Source: Bacillota bacterium | GTDB lineage: Bacteria > Bacillota > UBA4882 > UBA8346 | Direction of reading: 5' to 3' | DNA length: 64,000 nt | Assembly: GCA_023400055.1 (NCBI GenBank) | Contig: JAEXFN010000001.1 | Span: forward strand, 60,113 to 124,112 | In this document: piece after piece, positions 8,840-16,886 of the stretch | Layout: each line of letters opens with the position of its first letter | Position numbering within the stretch: the stretch's first letter is position 1 | The notes under the pieces: generated by a model | Seen by the model: only the letters and a program-made list of their open reading frames with translations | Told to the model about the DNA's origin: nothing | Databases searched by the model: none | Made by a program: the position numbers and the translations under genes

Positions 8840-9717
8840 CGCAATCTCGCCTCCTGCTTACTTAGCGTCCGTAGATAGACTACCAGCACCAGCGACAATA
8901 GAATGGTCAAACAGATCGACAACGTCGAAGCATAACCGAAATCGAGCGCGGCGCGGGCTTTGACAAAGGTGTAAACGCTCAAAGTCAGCGAGCTGTATCC
9001 CGGTCCGCCATTGGTCATGATATAAATGACGTCCACCGAATTGGCAACCCAGATGATCCGCAATAACGAGGTTACAAAAATAGTCTGCTTGATCATGGGA
9101 AAAGTCACGTGCACAAAAGACTGCCAGGGCCGTGCGCCATCTACCTCCGCCGCTTCATAAAGCTCGTGCGGGATCGTTTGCAGCGACGCCAGAATCATAA
9201 TGGCAAAAAAAGGAATGCCTTGCCAGATGATTGTCACAATCACCGAGCCTAAAGACGTACTGGATCGGGCCAGCCACGGAATGTAATCCTTAATAATATG
9301 AAATTTGTGCAATACATCGTTGATCACGCCATAATTGCCATCGTACATCCAGGTCCACATCAAGCCGATCAAGATGCCCGGAGTAACCCAAGGAATCAGC
9401 ACCAACGAACGGACTAAACCCCGCCCTTTGAAATCCCGGTTTAACAGCATTGCCAGGATCAATCCAAACAGCAATTGAAAGAATACCCCAAAACCGACCC
9501 AATACAGCGTATTAATGAATGATTGCTTAAAAATGGAGTCTTTAAATAATTGCAAATAATTGTCCAAACCAATAAAATGAACGTCAAAAGGCCGATATAA
9601 TACATATTTTAAAAAGCTCATGCTCATGGATTGGGTGATCGGGTAAGCCACAATCAATAACATTAGAAAAACGGCGGGAGCAATTAACAGGTAAGGAACC
9701 AGTTTATTATTTTTCAT
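8836..9717 (-). CDS. Carbohydrate ABC transporter permease (MalF/UgpA type)
   Basis: A 293-residue permease with six predicted transmembrane segments, first at about 8-28 (VPYLLIAPAVFLMLLIVAYP). The EAA loop ELYEAAEVDGARPWQSFVHV is near residue 193. I chose ATG 9717, seven nt after GGAG, over the preceding TTG. It is the partner of the downstream MalG-type permease. The substrate is likely an oligo-galacturonate or another uronic-acid sugar, judged from the operon and not from the protein. Confidence 0.92.
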   Translation of the reverse strand: MKNNKLVPYLLIAPAVFLMLLIVAYPITQSMSMSFLKYVLYRPFDVHFIGLDNYLQLFKDSIFKQSFINTLYWVGFGVFFQLLFGLILAMLLNRDFKGRGLVRSLVLIPWVTPGILIGLMWTWMYDGNYGVINDVLHKFHIIKDYIPWLARSSTSLGSVIVTIIWQGIPFFAIMILASLQTIPHELYEAAEVDGARPWQSFVHVTFPMIKQTIFVTSLLRIIWVANSVDVIYIMTNGGPGYSSLTLSVYTFVKARAALDFGYASTLSICLTILLSLVLVVYLRTLSKQEARLR

Positions 9718-9811
9718 CAAATCACTCCTTTACGGCGCGCACGCGCTAAGCCAAGGAAATCAACAAATAAGTCACTTCAGCGCTATGTTTTTTCTCTCTA
9801 TTTTCATAGTG

Positions 9812-9847
9812 CGGCTGGACTGCCGTGTCCCCACCGCAGTCCAGCCG
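9812..9847 (-). other. Hairpin between binding-protein and permease genes
   Basis: A perfect 12-bp inverted repeat (CGGCTGGACTGC / GCAGTCCAGCCG, 12-nt loop) sits 13 bp after the binding-protein stop and about 95 bp before the permease start. There is no U-run. Hairpins here in sugar ABC operons typically protect the binding-protein mRNA and reduce permease expression; that role is inferred. Confidence 0.6.
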
Positions 9848-9860
9848 AGCTGGCTTAAAA

Positions 9861-11141
9861 TTACTGTTTGGCCATGGCTTCAGCTAAGGTCTTCATCATT
9901 TGATCGGGAGTGATCGTCCCTTCCAAAGCCAATTGCGTGGTTGCCGGCCAGAGCGATTCGATCCATTCGCCCATTACCGGAGTTACCGGGTAAACGTGCG
10001 CATAGGGCATGGATTCGAAAGAGGCTTTCATGAAACGGTTGGTTTGATAGTATTCCATCGCTTGAACGGACTTACTTACCGGAACGTTGCCCGAAGCCCG
10101 GCACCATCTGTCAATCTGTTCCTTCTCGGCTAACCAGGAGATAAAGGTGAAGGCTTCCTTCTTGTACTTGCTGGTACTGAACATCGCGTTCTCAGTGTCG
10201 CCTAACGAAGTCCAACGGCCAAATTTGCCGGCCGGAACGGCGAAAGCGGAGACATCGTCGCCAAAGGTTTTGATCATATCCGGCGAAGACATGATGTGAT
10301 GGACGACCATTGCAGTTTTACCGGATTTAAAATTGGCGATGATCTCTGCGAAACCGTCCCGCGGCGCTGTCGGAGGCACCACTTTGTATTTGCGATACAG
10401 ATCGATATAGAGTTGATTGCCTTTGCGGGCATCGGGCGTATCGAAGACCACTTTATTCTTGTCCATGATCTTGTTGCCTTTTACATTGCAGAAGACAAAA
10501 CTGCCCCACGGCTCGTGGCCATACCGGGCGCCCCGCATGCCGAAGCCGTATTGGTCGATTTTGCCGTCGCCGTCTTTATCGACAGTCAGCTTTTTAGCGA
10601 CTTCGACAAACTCATCCCAGGTCTTGGGAACCTGAACGCCAGCCTGTTTGAAGAGACTGGGCCGATAATACATGTACAGCACTTGAATGACCCACGGCAT
10701 CACATAGATCTTCTTGTCATTGGTCACCTTAAAGACATTCCACAAATTCTCCTGAATATCGGACCTGGCCTTCCACGATCTGGTATAGCTATCAACGGGT
10801 TGCAACACATTTAGACCGGTAAATTCCGGCACCCAAGTGAGTTTGAATGAAGAAGTATCCGGTAGTCCGCCACCGGCGGCCGCGGTCAACAATTTGGTAT
10901 GAAAATCTCCCCAAGGAACGACCTCCAGATCGACCTGGATATTGGGGTGAGTCGCATTAAACTGTTTGACCATGTTTGCAAAAGTCGGGTCATTGGGGTT
11001 GTCGAGCCAAACCCAGTGCTTCAGTCGGACGACGTCCCGGCTCTTGGCGGCACCATTTACGACTCCGGCAAATAGAACAACTACCAACAAAAGGACCATG
11101 GTTAGCGATGCAAAGCTACGAAAACTTCTTTTCATTCTCAT
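9861..11141 (-). CDS. Sugar ABC transporter extracytoplasmic binding protein
   Basis: A 426-residue family 1 (MalE/UgpB-like) solute-binding protein. An N-terminal signal peptide (RSFASLTMVLLLVVVLFAGVVNG, roughly residues 7-29) has a hydrophobic core and small residues at the cleavage site. There is no obvious lipobox cysteine. The calcium-loop-like DKDGDGKIDQYGFG is common in this family. ATG 11141 lies seven nt from GGGAGG. It delivers substrate to the two permeases downstream and is the first structural gene after the regulator, as expected for an inducible uptake operon. Confidence 0.9.
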   Translation of the reverse strand: MRMKRSFRSFASLTMVLLLVVVLFAGVVNGAAKSRDVVRLKHWVWLDNPNDPTFANMVKQFNATHPNIQVDLEVVPWGDFHTKLLTAAAGGGLPDTSSFKLTWVPEFTGLNVLQPVDSYTRSWKARSDIQENLWNVFKVTNDKKIYVMPWVIQVLYMYYRPSLFKQAGVQVPKTWDEFVEVAKKLTVDKDGDGKIDQYGFGMRGARYGHEPWGSFVFCNVKGNKIMDKNKVVFDTPDARKGNQLYIDLYRKYKVVPPTAPRDGFAEIIANFKSGKTAMVVHHIMSSPDMIKTFGDDVSAFAVPAGKFGRWTSLGDTENAMFSTSKYKKEAFTFISWLAEKEQIDRWCRASGNVPVSKSVQAMEYYQTNRFMKASFESMPYAHVYPVTPVMGEWIESLWPATTQLALEGTITPDQMMKTLAEAMAKQ

Positions 11142-11166
11142 TCTTTTTCCTCCCTTTGATTTTTAT

Positions 11167-11856
11167 TTATAGTTTGGAATGAATCTCACCGAGTGTTTGT
11201 TTCAAATGATGCAACATTTCATCCCTGGCGCGATCGGGATCGCCATTTTTAATTGCGTTATAAATCCGATTGTGAAAATCGATCATGTTGTGCGAACTTC
11301 CCGGAATGTCCATCGTCTGATAATAACCGTGGATAATCGATTGGTTAATAATGGGCACGATTCGCTGGATAATCGGATTCCTGGTCGCTCTGGCGATAGC
11401 CTGGTGAAACTCCATATCCTCTTCGATATAGGGCTCGTTTCGCTCAATCAAGTCGGCAAGGATGTTAAGGCTCTCGCGAATTTTGCGCAAATCCGCTTTC
11501 GTGGCTCGTTGGGCAGCCAAATAGGCCACGCCGGGCTCAACCAAAGTGCGCGTTTCAAACAATGAAAACAGCAAATTTTCTCCCTTGAGAAATTTCACGC
11601 CCAAGGAATCAGTGACAAAACCCGGCTCCTGGCAGACGAAAGTTCCTTTGCCACGCACCACCTCCAGAATATTATTGGATGCTAACGCTTTGATGGCTTC
11701 CCTGACGGTCGAGCGGCTGACGCCCATCATTCGGGAAAGTTCGATCTCATTGGGAAGTTTGTCCCCGGGTTTCAGTTTCTTCGCGCTGATTAGATCGCAC
11801 AAATTTTGTGATATTTCTTGTGATAATACTGTTTTCCCAAATGAAGCCAACTCCAT
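11167..11856 (-). CDS. FadR-subfamily GntR transcriptional regulator of the uronate operon
   Basis: A 229-residue regulator. The winged-helix DNA-binding domain occupies about residues 10-76 (LPNEIELSRMMGVSRSTVREA is the recognition region, and GKGTFV the wing). An all-helical FCD ligand-binding domain follows (FETRTLVEPGVAYLAAQRA..., EFHQAIARATRNP, DFHNRIYNAIKNGD). FCD regulators such as UxuR and ExuR sense sugar acids. ATG 11856 is preceded by AGGGGG. It heads the operon, 25 bp before the binding-protein gene, and a matching operator lies between its promoter and start codon, so autoregulation and repression of the whole operon are likely. Confidence 0.9.
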   Translation of the reverse strand: MELASFGKTVLSQEISQNLCDLISAKKLKPGDKLPNEIELSRMMGVSRSTVREAIKALASNNILEVVRGKGTFVCQEPGFVTDSLGVKFLKGENLLFSLFETRTLVEPGVAYLAAQRATKADLRKIRESLNILADLIERNEPYIEEDMEFHQAIARATRNPIIQRIVPIINQSIIHGYYQTMDIPGSSHNMIDFHNRIYNAIKNGDPDRARDEMLHHLKQTLGEIHSKL

Positions 11857-11894
11857 GATTGATCCCCCTGTGTACCGTCAGTAGTCTGTTGTCC

Positions 11895-11907
11895 GTTGTC
11901 TGACAAC
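11895..11907 (-). promoter_or_regulatory. Palindromic operator for the FadR-type regulator
   Basis: GTTGTCTGACAAC is a perfect 13-bp palindrome. Its core TTGTCTGACAA fits the FadR-subfamily consensus TnGTnnnACnA exactly. It lies just downstream of the predicted transcription start of the regulator operon, where a bound repressor would block elongation. Confidence 0.75.
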
Positions 11908-11920
11908 GTACAACATCTAT

Positions 11921-11949
11921 ATTTTACATTGTGTAGTTAATCTTGGCAA
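11921..11949 (-). promoter_or_regulatory. SigmaA-type promoter of the uronate operon
   Basis: On the minus strand, TTGCCA (-35) and TAAAAT (-10) are separated by exactly 17 bp. The predicted start (about 11914) lies a few bases before the palindromic operator and about 58 bp before the regulator's ATG. Confidence 0.7.
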
Positions 11950-12111
11950 GATAGAAATTGTTTTCATATCTCTCCTGCTAATGGCAGAAGCTTGTCGTTT
12001 CTGAATTTGTGGTGCAAAAAATTATTTACGATATCATGAACAATACGTTACTGCCACAAGCCACTTTAACCAAGCTAACCGCGTTTCAGGCGTTCTGGCA
12101 TCTTGCCGCTC

Positions 12112-12142
12112 AAAAAAAGATAACCGTCGGATGACGGTTATC
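12112..12142 (-). terminator. Rho-independent terminator
   Basis: Perfect 10-bp stem (GATAACCGTC / GACGGTTATC) with a 4-nt loop, followed on the minus strand by seven T. It ends the minus-strand transcript from the LiaF-like gene and the decayed reading frame just before it. Confidence 0.85.
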
Positions 12143-12155
12143 AAAAAATCATTTC

Positions 12156-12275
12156 TTATTTTGGATCGAAGTGGCGCTTAATCCGGACAATCAGCGCCGG
12201 GTCGTCCCGCTGTCCGATCCAGCCGGCTCAATCAGCCGCCGGAACTCGATTGACTGAGTATTGACCAAGCGGTAT
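12156..12275 (-). pseudogene. Relic of an unidentified gene's 3' end
   Basis: Just before the terminator, a minus-strand frame reads AGWIGQRDDPALIVRIKRHF and ends DPK-stop (TAA at 12158-12156). The preceding residues continue in another frame (AYRLVNTQSIEFRRLIEP), so one frameshift near 12,215 would join them. The codon pattern looks protein-like, and the spacing to the terminator (14 nt) is that of a gene end. I cannot name the family. Chance open frame is the alternative. Confidence 0.3.
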
Positions 12276-12377
12276 GCAATGACATTAATTCATTTGCAAT
12301 AATAACACTTTATCGTTTTTCGCAAATCATGCGCTTCGAACAATGTCGTTACATCATAACATCCAATTTAATTGACG

Positions 12378-13145
12378 CTAGCGGTCATTAATCGCTTTCA
12401 CCGTAATCGAGCCCAGGACCGCGTTGGCTTCGATCCGCAACCGCTGGAGCCCGGCCGCGGTTCCGGAGTCGTCCGGGCCCGCTTGCTCGGCGCGGAGCTC
12501 GACTACCACCCCACCACTGGAGCGGCTGAAAAACTGCAATCCGCCCAGGACCGCATTGCCGGTTGCGACCACCGGCAGGTCCGCCGGAACCGACAGCTTG
12601 ATCTCCCCCAGGACCGCGTTCAAACGATAAACATTCTCCCCGGGCGCCAGTTGCTCGGGACGCAATTCCAGCCGCAATTCGCTCAAAACCGCTTCATGAT
12701 GATGAATCGTCGCGCCGGACGGTCCGGAATCATTCCGGTATGTCCGGTCCGCGGCCGGCTGATCGCGGGGATATTCAGGCTCCGGGCCAGGCTGTTCATA
12801 CTCATGCCGCCGCTCCTCCCACGGCCGCCGGAACAAAAGCTGCAGGCCGATGAGGATGAGCAGCGCCGGCCAGAACAATTTCCAGAATAAGGCGGCCTCA
12901 AACGACCACCAGGCCAAGTTACGGCCCAAGAACAACAGCCCGACCGCGACCAGGATCGTTCCGCCGGTCCAGGAACCGGAACGGCGATCGGGAAACGCGT
13001 TGAGGCCCAGGATAATCAACAAAACCGGCCAGTAGGTCCGAAATATCGTGCCGATGTCGAGAGCGACGAACCCGCTGTTGCGCATCAGCAACAGCACTCC
13101 CACCACAATGACCAACAGTCCGAAGCTCAGACGGCCCCGCCCCAT
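12378..13145 (-). CDS. LiaF-like membrane protein with LiaI/LiaF transmembrane region
   Basis: A 255-residue protein. Four short hydrophobic segments lie in the first 105 residues (LSFGLLVIVVGVLLLMRN; YWPVLLIILGLNAF; TILVAVGLLFLGRNLAWW; LFWPALLILIGLQLLFRR), the pattern of DUF5668/LiaI-like regions. A charged linker and a C-terminal beta-rich domain with repeated NAVLG motifs follow, as in LiaF and other envelope-stress sensors. ATG 13145 has GAGGAGG seven nt upstream. It probably modulates an envelope-stress response; no LiaS/LiaR pair is adjacent, so the pathway is uncertain. Confidence 0.75.
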   Translation of the reverse strand: MGRGRLSFGLLVIVVGVLLLMRNSGFVALDIGTIFRTYWPVLLIILGLNAFPDRRSGSWTGGTILVAVGLLFLGRNLAWWSFEAALFWKLFWPALLILIGLQLLFRRPWEERRHEYEQPGPEPEYPRDQPAADRTYRNDSGPSGATIHHHEAVLSELRLELRPEQLAPGENVYRLNAVLGEIKLSVPADLPVVATGNAVLGGLQFFSRSSGGVVVELRAEQAGPDDSGTAAGLQRLRIEANAVLGSITVKAINDR

Positions 13146-13184
13146 GTCATGCCCTCCTCGACGACCTTTTTCCGGTCGCTTGGT

Positions 13185-13889
13185 TTATTCGGCGATGGTC
13201 AGCACCCGGGACTTTCCCTTCACCAGGCTGGCGAAGCGCGGGCCATCCTCCGGTTTGCCGACGATCGTCCCATAGTGCATCGGAATGAACAGCTTGGCCT
13301 GGATCGCCGCCGCGGCCTCGGCCGCTTCCTCGGCGGTCATGGTATAGGTCCCGCCCACCGGCAGGAACGCGATATCCGGAGCCAGCCCCTTCATCTCCGG
13401 GATAAAGTCGGTATCGCCGGCATGGTAAATCTTCAAGCCGTCGACTTCGACCAGATAGCCCAGCCAGTGCTTTTCCTTGGGATGAAAAGCCTTGTTCAGA
13501 TTATAAGCGGGCACCCCGGTGACTTTGAAGCCGCCGATCCGCACGGTTTGGCCGATGGCCAGCCCCTTCATCCCCGGTTTGGCCATGGTTTCCGGGACGA
13601 TGACCGTGGTGCCGGACTTGCTCAAACTGTGGATGACCGCTTCATTATAATGATCGCTGTGTTCGTGGGTGACCAGGATCAGATCGGCCGCTTGCGGCTG
13701 CTTGGGCAGGCGCAACGGGTCAATGTACAACACCTCGCCGGCTTCGGAGGTAATCTTCAGTTCGGACTGGCCATACCAGGTCACGTGCCGATCGACAAAC
13801 GTCGTCAAGCTGTCACCGGCAGCTTCAACCATCACCGAACCTCCCAGGAGCATCAAAAACATTAACAGGATCCAATACCAAGGGTTCAT
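13185..13889 (-). CDS. Exported metallo-beta-lactamase-fold hydrolase (UPF0173-like)
   Basis: A 234-residue protein. An N-terminal signal sequence (WYWILLMFLMLLGGSVMVEA, about 4-23) precedes a metallo-hydrolase domain. HEHSDH at 75-80 supplies the dinuclear metal ligands; HAGDTDFIPEM and PMHYGTI provide the later ligands. I chose ATG 13889 because AAAGGAAG lies seven nt upstream. UPF0173 members are usually cytoplasmic, so the signal peptide is notable. Substrate unknown. It lies 39 bp upstream of the LiaF-like gene and is probably co-transcribed with it. Confidence 0.8.
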   Translation of the reverse strand: MNPWYWILLMFLMLLGGSVMVEAAGDSLTTFVDRHVTWYGQSELKITSEAGEVLYIDPLRLPKQPQAADLILVTHEHSDHYNEAVIHSLSKSGTTVIVPETMAKPGMKGLAIGQTVRIGGFKVTGVPAYNLNKAFHPKEKHWLGYLVEVDGLKIYHAGDTDFIPEMKGLAPDIAFLPVGGTYTMTAEEAAEAAAAIQAKLFIPMHYGTIVGKPEDGPRFASLVKGKSRVLTIAE

Positions 13890-14096
13890 CCGATCACTTC
13901 CTTTCATCATCATCAGGGCTTCGCAGCCATGGAATAAAAGCTTGGCGAATGCTTAAATTATTCCCCAATTCCCTGCCTTTTCCTGCCACCGCCGCCTCGC
14001 GCCGGCCTAAAATTTTCATTGCGGAAATTCCCCTTTCGCTATAGCGCGAAAAGGAGCGGAGCGCCCCCTTTGGCCGCCGGATGCGGACCCGCCGAG

Positions 14097-14720
14097 CTAG
14101 TTGGCCAGCTCAAATTCATGGCTCAGTTTATTGTAAATATAGACCTCGCCCGTCTCGATAATATAATACCAGCCGTCGATGGCCAGCTTGCGCTGGAGAT
14201 ATTTTTCGCGGATGAAGGGGTAGCTCAGCAGGTGCTTCAGCTGTTCCACCACGTTGATCTGTTCGGTCATCCATTCCAGTTTGTCGCTTTCCCCCTCGCC
14301 CACCTCGGACAGGACGGTTTCTTTTACTTTTCCGGCCAGTTCCAGCCATTTCTTGGTGTGCGGTATGGCGCGCAATACTTCGTCGGACGAAAACAGCGCC
14401 TTGCAACCGCCGCAGTTGGAATGGCCGCAGACGATGATGTTTTGGATCTCCAGCACCTTTACGGCGTATTCAATGGCCGAGGTGGTCGCCAGATACTCCT
14501 CGGAGGCGCGGTACGGCGGGACAATATTGGCAATATTGCGGACCACGAATAATTCCCCGGGCAGGGTTTGGGTGATCAGGTTCGGCACCAGTCTGGAATC
14601 GGCACAGCCGATAAACAAGGTATGGGGGTCTTGCGACTGGCCCAATTTCCGGAAAAGTTCCCGGTGGATTTCGAAATCGTTCTCTCTGAACTGAATCAAC
14701 CCTTTTAAAAGGTTCTCCAT
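14097..14720 (-). CDS. Beta-class carbonic anhydrase
   Basis: A 207-residue enzyme interconverting CO2 and bicarbonate. Zinc ligands and the catalytic dyad are all visible: Cys39, Asp41 and Arg43 in FIGCADSRLVP, then His100 and Cys103 in VCGHSNCGGCKALF. Length and motif spacing match bacterial beta-carbonic anhydrases. ATG 14720 is used; a preceding TTG is less likely. It is monocistronic. Downstream, 14,031-14,053 holds a short hairpin (CCTTTCGC / GCGAAAAGG) without a strong U-run. In a fermentative organism it would supply bicarbonate for carboxylases. Confidence 0.92.
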   Translation of the reverse strand: MENLLKGLIQFRENDFEIHRELFRKLGQSQDPHTLFIGCADSRLVPNLITQTLPGELFVVRNIANIVPPYRASEEYLATTSAIEYAVKVLEIQNIIVCGHSNCGGCKALFSSDEVLRAIPHTKKWLELAGKVKETVLSEVGEGESDKLEWMTEQINVVEQLKHLLSYPFIREKYLQRKLAIDGWYYIIETGEVYIYNKLSHEFELAN

Positions 14721-15209
14721 CAATGTACCGCCCTTTCACAGCCATTTTGTAACCGGCCTGACGTCCCGGCGCCAGAATCGATAAGGGGCCCGTCCGATCG
14801 GATCATTCTCAAAAACCTGAGCAGGCAAAGCTGTCCCGACCCGAACGATATAAAAAAACAGGCCCCGCAACGCAAAGGACCCGCCTGCCGCAGCGCGCCG
14901 CCGGGCCTTGCCCTTGGACCCCTTGAACCCCTTGAACCGGCTTTGGGTTTTGCCCTCGCATCCGCCTGCGGCGAGTGATCGGTTTAATTCTACTCCGGGT
15001 ATGCCGCGTCCTGCTTTCACGGTTGAGTTTTTAAAATCTTTCCGGCGTGCCTTTCCGGAATGATGGGGTTCGAAACCGCCGGGCTTGATCATACTGTGCC
15101 AATGCGGTATCGGCCGGGGTTTGTCAGCGGTTTCGCTTGCTTGAAACTCATCGGCCTGCCGCTTCTGCCGGGAGGGAACGCGCGGCGGCGGGAATAAAAA
15201 AGGCTGATC
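14721..15209. other. Gene-free region upstream of the carbonic anhydrase
   Basis: No supportable gene. A long open minus-strand frame crosses this stretch and the 21-nt array but has no ribosome-binding site and no conserved composition outside the repeats. The only signal is a probable minus-strand terminator at 14,862-14,887. Confidence 0.6.
14862..14887 (-). terminator. Probable terminator of the spoVR operon
   Basis: On the minus strand a CAGGC...GCCTG stem with an internal loop is followed by seven T. If real, the prkA-yhbH-spoVR message would carry a 3' untranslated region of about 630 nt that includes the 21-nt repeat array. The stem is imperfect. Confidence 0.45.
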
Positions 15210-15461
15210 CTTCCCCAAAGCTCGGGAATGCTTCCCCAGACCTTGGGACAGCTTGCCCAAGGGTTGGGAATGTTTGCCCAAACCTTGGGATAGTTTGCTC
15301 AAAGGTCGGGAATGCTTCCCCAACCCTTGGGACAGCTTGCTCAAAGGTCGGGAATGCTTCCCCAAGTCTTGGGACAGCTTGCTCAAAGGTTGGGAATGCT
15401 TGCCCAAGCCTCGGGACAGTTTGCCCAAGGCTTGAGAATGCTTGCCCAAGGCTCGGGCAAG
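15210..15461. repeat. 21-nt tandem repeat array A (12 units)
   Basis: Twelve consecutive units of exactly 21 nt, without a single indel. Units start CTTsCCCAA (or TTTG) and end alternately GGGAATG and GGGACAG, so the true period is 42 nt. Most units contain a CCCAAGnnTTGGG-like dyad. Because 21 is divisible by 3 and units lack stops, several frames are open across it, giving heptapeptide-repeat phantom proteins. It lies about 55 nt past the spoVR stop codon. No terminal repeats, cas genes or conserved flanks are seen, so it is not a CRISPR array. Confidence 0.95.
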
Positions 15462-15515
15462 CATGAACTGCTGGATTTCCTGCACGGATGGGAGCGCCCA
15501 TTCTATGCCCAAAGG

Positions 15516-16886
15516 CTAATCGATGGCCAGCAGCTTCTTCTCGGCCGTGCAGATGATGGTCTTTTCCCGTTCCTGAACTTTGGTCTTCAAGTGTACCGGA
15601 TGGCCCCAGAGTTCGACCAGATACTTCAAGGTCTCGCCGGTGTAGCCCAGTTCCAATTCCCGTTCATCGGCTTCATGCTCCAGGATCAGCGTCCGGTCCT
15701 GGGGATCGACTTCGGTCACCCGGATCACCGGCACCGCGCCCAGGCCCACCATGGCGCTGAGCGTCTCGCGGATCACTTCCCAGCCCTTCTCGTCGGGCAC
15801 CTCGGTGACCACCTTTTGGTCCTCGGTGGTGAAATATTCGAATAAATGCAGGTCCTCGCAGAGTTCCCGGGTCAGGTAGCGCCGGATTAACGAGCGGTCG
15901 TTCTCCACCGTCCGGGCCTCGAACAGTTTGGCCTCGCCGAAACGCCGCTCCAGATCGGTGAGGATCGTGAAGCCCAGATGGTACGGGTTGAGCGAACCGC
16001 GCTGCGGCCGGATCACCTGATGATGGCGTTTTAAAAACTCCAGATGCAGATGGGCCGGCAGTTCCAGCTGGTTGAGGATCCGGTAATGCCAGAAGCTGGC
16101 CCAGCCTTCATTCAAGATCTTGGTCTCGATCTGCGGCAGGAAATAGTCGGCCTCGTGATGGACGATGCGGATGATGTCCCGCTCCCACTCGACCAGCTCG
16201 GCGTGTTCGGCCACGAACCAGAGCAGGTCCTCCTCGGGTTCCAACGGCAGCTGGTGGAGATCGGGTTCGGGAATGGTCTGCGCCGCGTCGGACTCCCTGG
16301 CCTCCTGCACCTGCCGCCGGTATTCGGCGATCAGCCGTTCTTTCTGTTCGGCGGGAGTGCGGCGTCGGACGCCGATGGCCCGGTTAATCTGATGCCGGAC
16401 GGCATGGGCCGCATCCAGGATCCGCTCCACCTTCTGATACCCGATGCTGGGGTCCTGGATATAATCGCGGATGCGCCGGGCGTGGTTTTGAAAGGTCTCC
16501 ACCGTCAGCTCGGGCCGGGTGGTCTTGAACAAGCGGTTGTTCTTGAAAAAATCGTTATGCCCGTAGACATGGGCCATGGTCAGGATCTGCAACAGCAGGT
16601 TGTTGTCGCGCATCAGATAGGCCAGGCAGGGATCGGAGTTGATCACCATCTCATAGGGCAGGCCGGTCAAATGGTAGCGGTAGAGGGTATGCAGCCGGTC
16701 GAAGGCCTTGCCGAAACTCCAGTGCGGATAATGGCTGGGCATTCCGATGTAGGCCTCGTAGCCCAGCATCTCTTCATACGAACAGATCTCAAACTCCTGC
16801 GGGAAACAGTCGAGCCCCAGCCGGGTGGCGCACGCCTCGATCCGCTCGTTCCATTCTTCAAGTTCTGCTAGGGAATAATCACGCAT
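15516..16886 (-). CDS. spoVR: SpoVR family protein
   Basis: A 456-residue cytoplasmic protein of the SpoVR/YcgB family, needed for normal spore cortex formation in Bacillus and part of a stress module in enterobacteria. Typical segments are FEICSYEEMLGYEAYIGMP, YEMVINSDPCLAYLMRDNN, LTMAHVYGHNDFFKNN and NEGWASFWHYRI, with histidines and glutamates resembling a metal site. ATG 16886 follows GGGAGG and overlaps the yhbH stop by 8 bp, so translation is coupled. It is the last gene of the prkA-yhbH-spoVR operon. The biochemical activity of the family is not established. Confidence 0.95.
   Translation of the reverse strand: MRDYSLAELEEWNERIEACATRLGLDCFPQEFEICSYEEMLGYEAYIGMPSHYPHWSFGKAFDRLHTLYRYHLTGLPYEMVINSDPCLAYLMRDNNLLLQILTMAHVYGHNDFFKNNRLFKTTRPELTVETFQNHARRIRDYIQDPSIGYQKVERILDAAHAVRHQINRAIGVRRRTPAEQKERLIAEYRRQVQEARESDAAQTIPEPDLHQLPLEPEEDLLWFVAEHAELVEWERDIIRIVHHEADYFLPQIETKILNEGWASFWHYRILNQLELPAHLHLEFLKRHHQVIRPQRGSLNPYHLGFTILTDLERRFGEAKLFEARTVENDRSLIRRYLTRELCEDLHLFEYFTTEDQKVVTEVPDEKGWEVIRETLSAMVGLGAVPVIRVTEVDPQDRTLILEHEADERELELGYTGETLKYLVELWGHPVHLKTKVQEREKTIICTAEKKLLAID

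Noticed and set aside
15210..15461. CRISPR array
   Set aside because: Units are contiguous with no spacers, units diverge from each other, and no cas genes are in the window.
14736..15512. 258-codon minus-strand open frame with heptapeptide repeats (LGKHSQP, LSKLSQD)
   Set aside because: It is open only because the 21-nt repeat unit is divisible by three and lacks stops; other frames are equally open, there is no SD, and the non-repeat part has no protein-like pattern.
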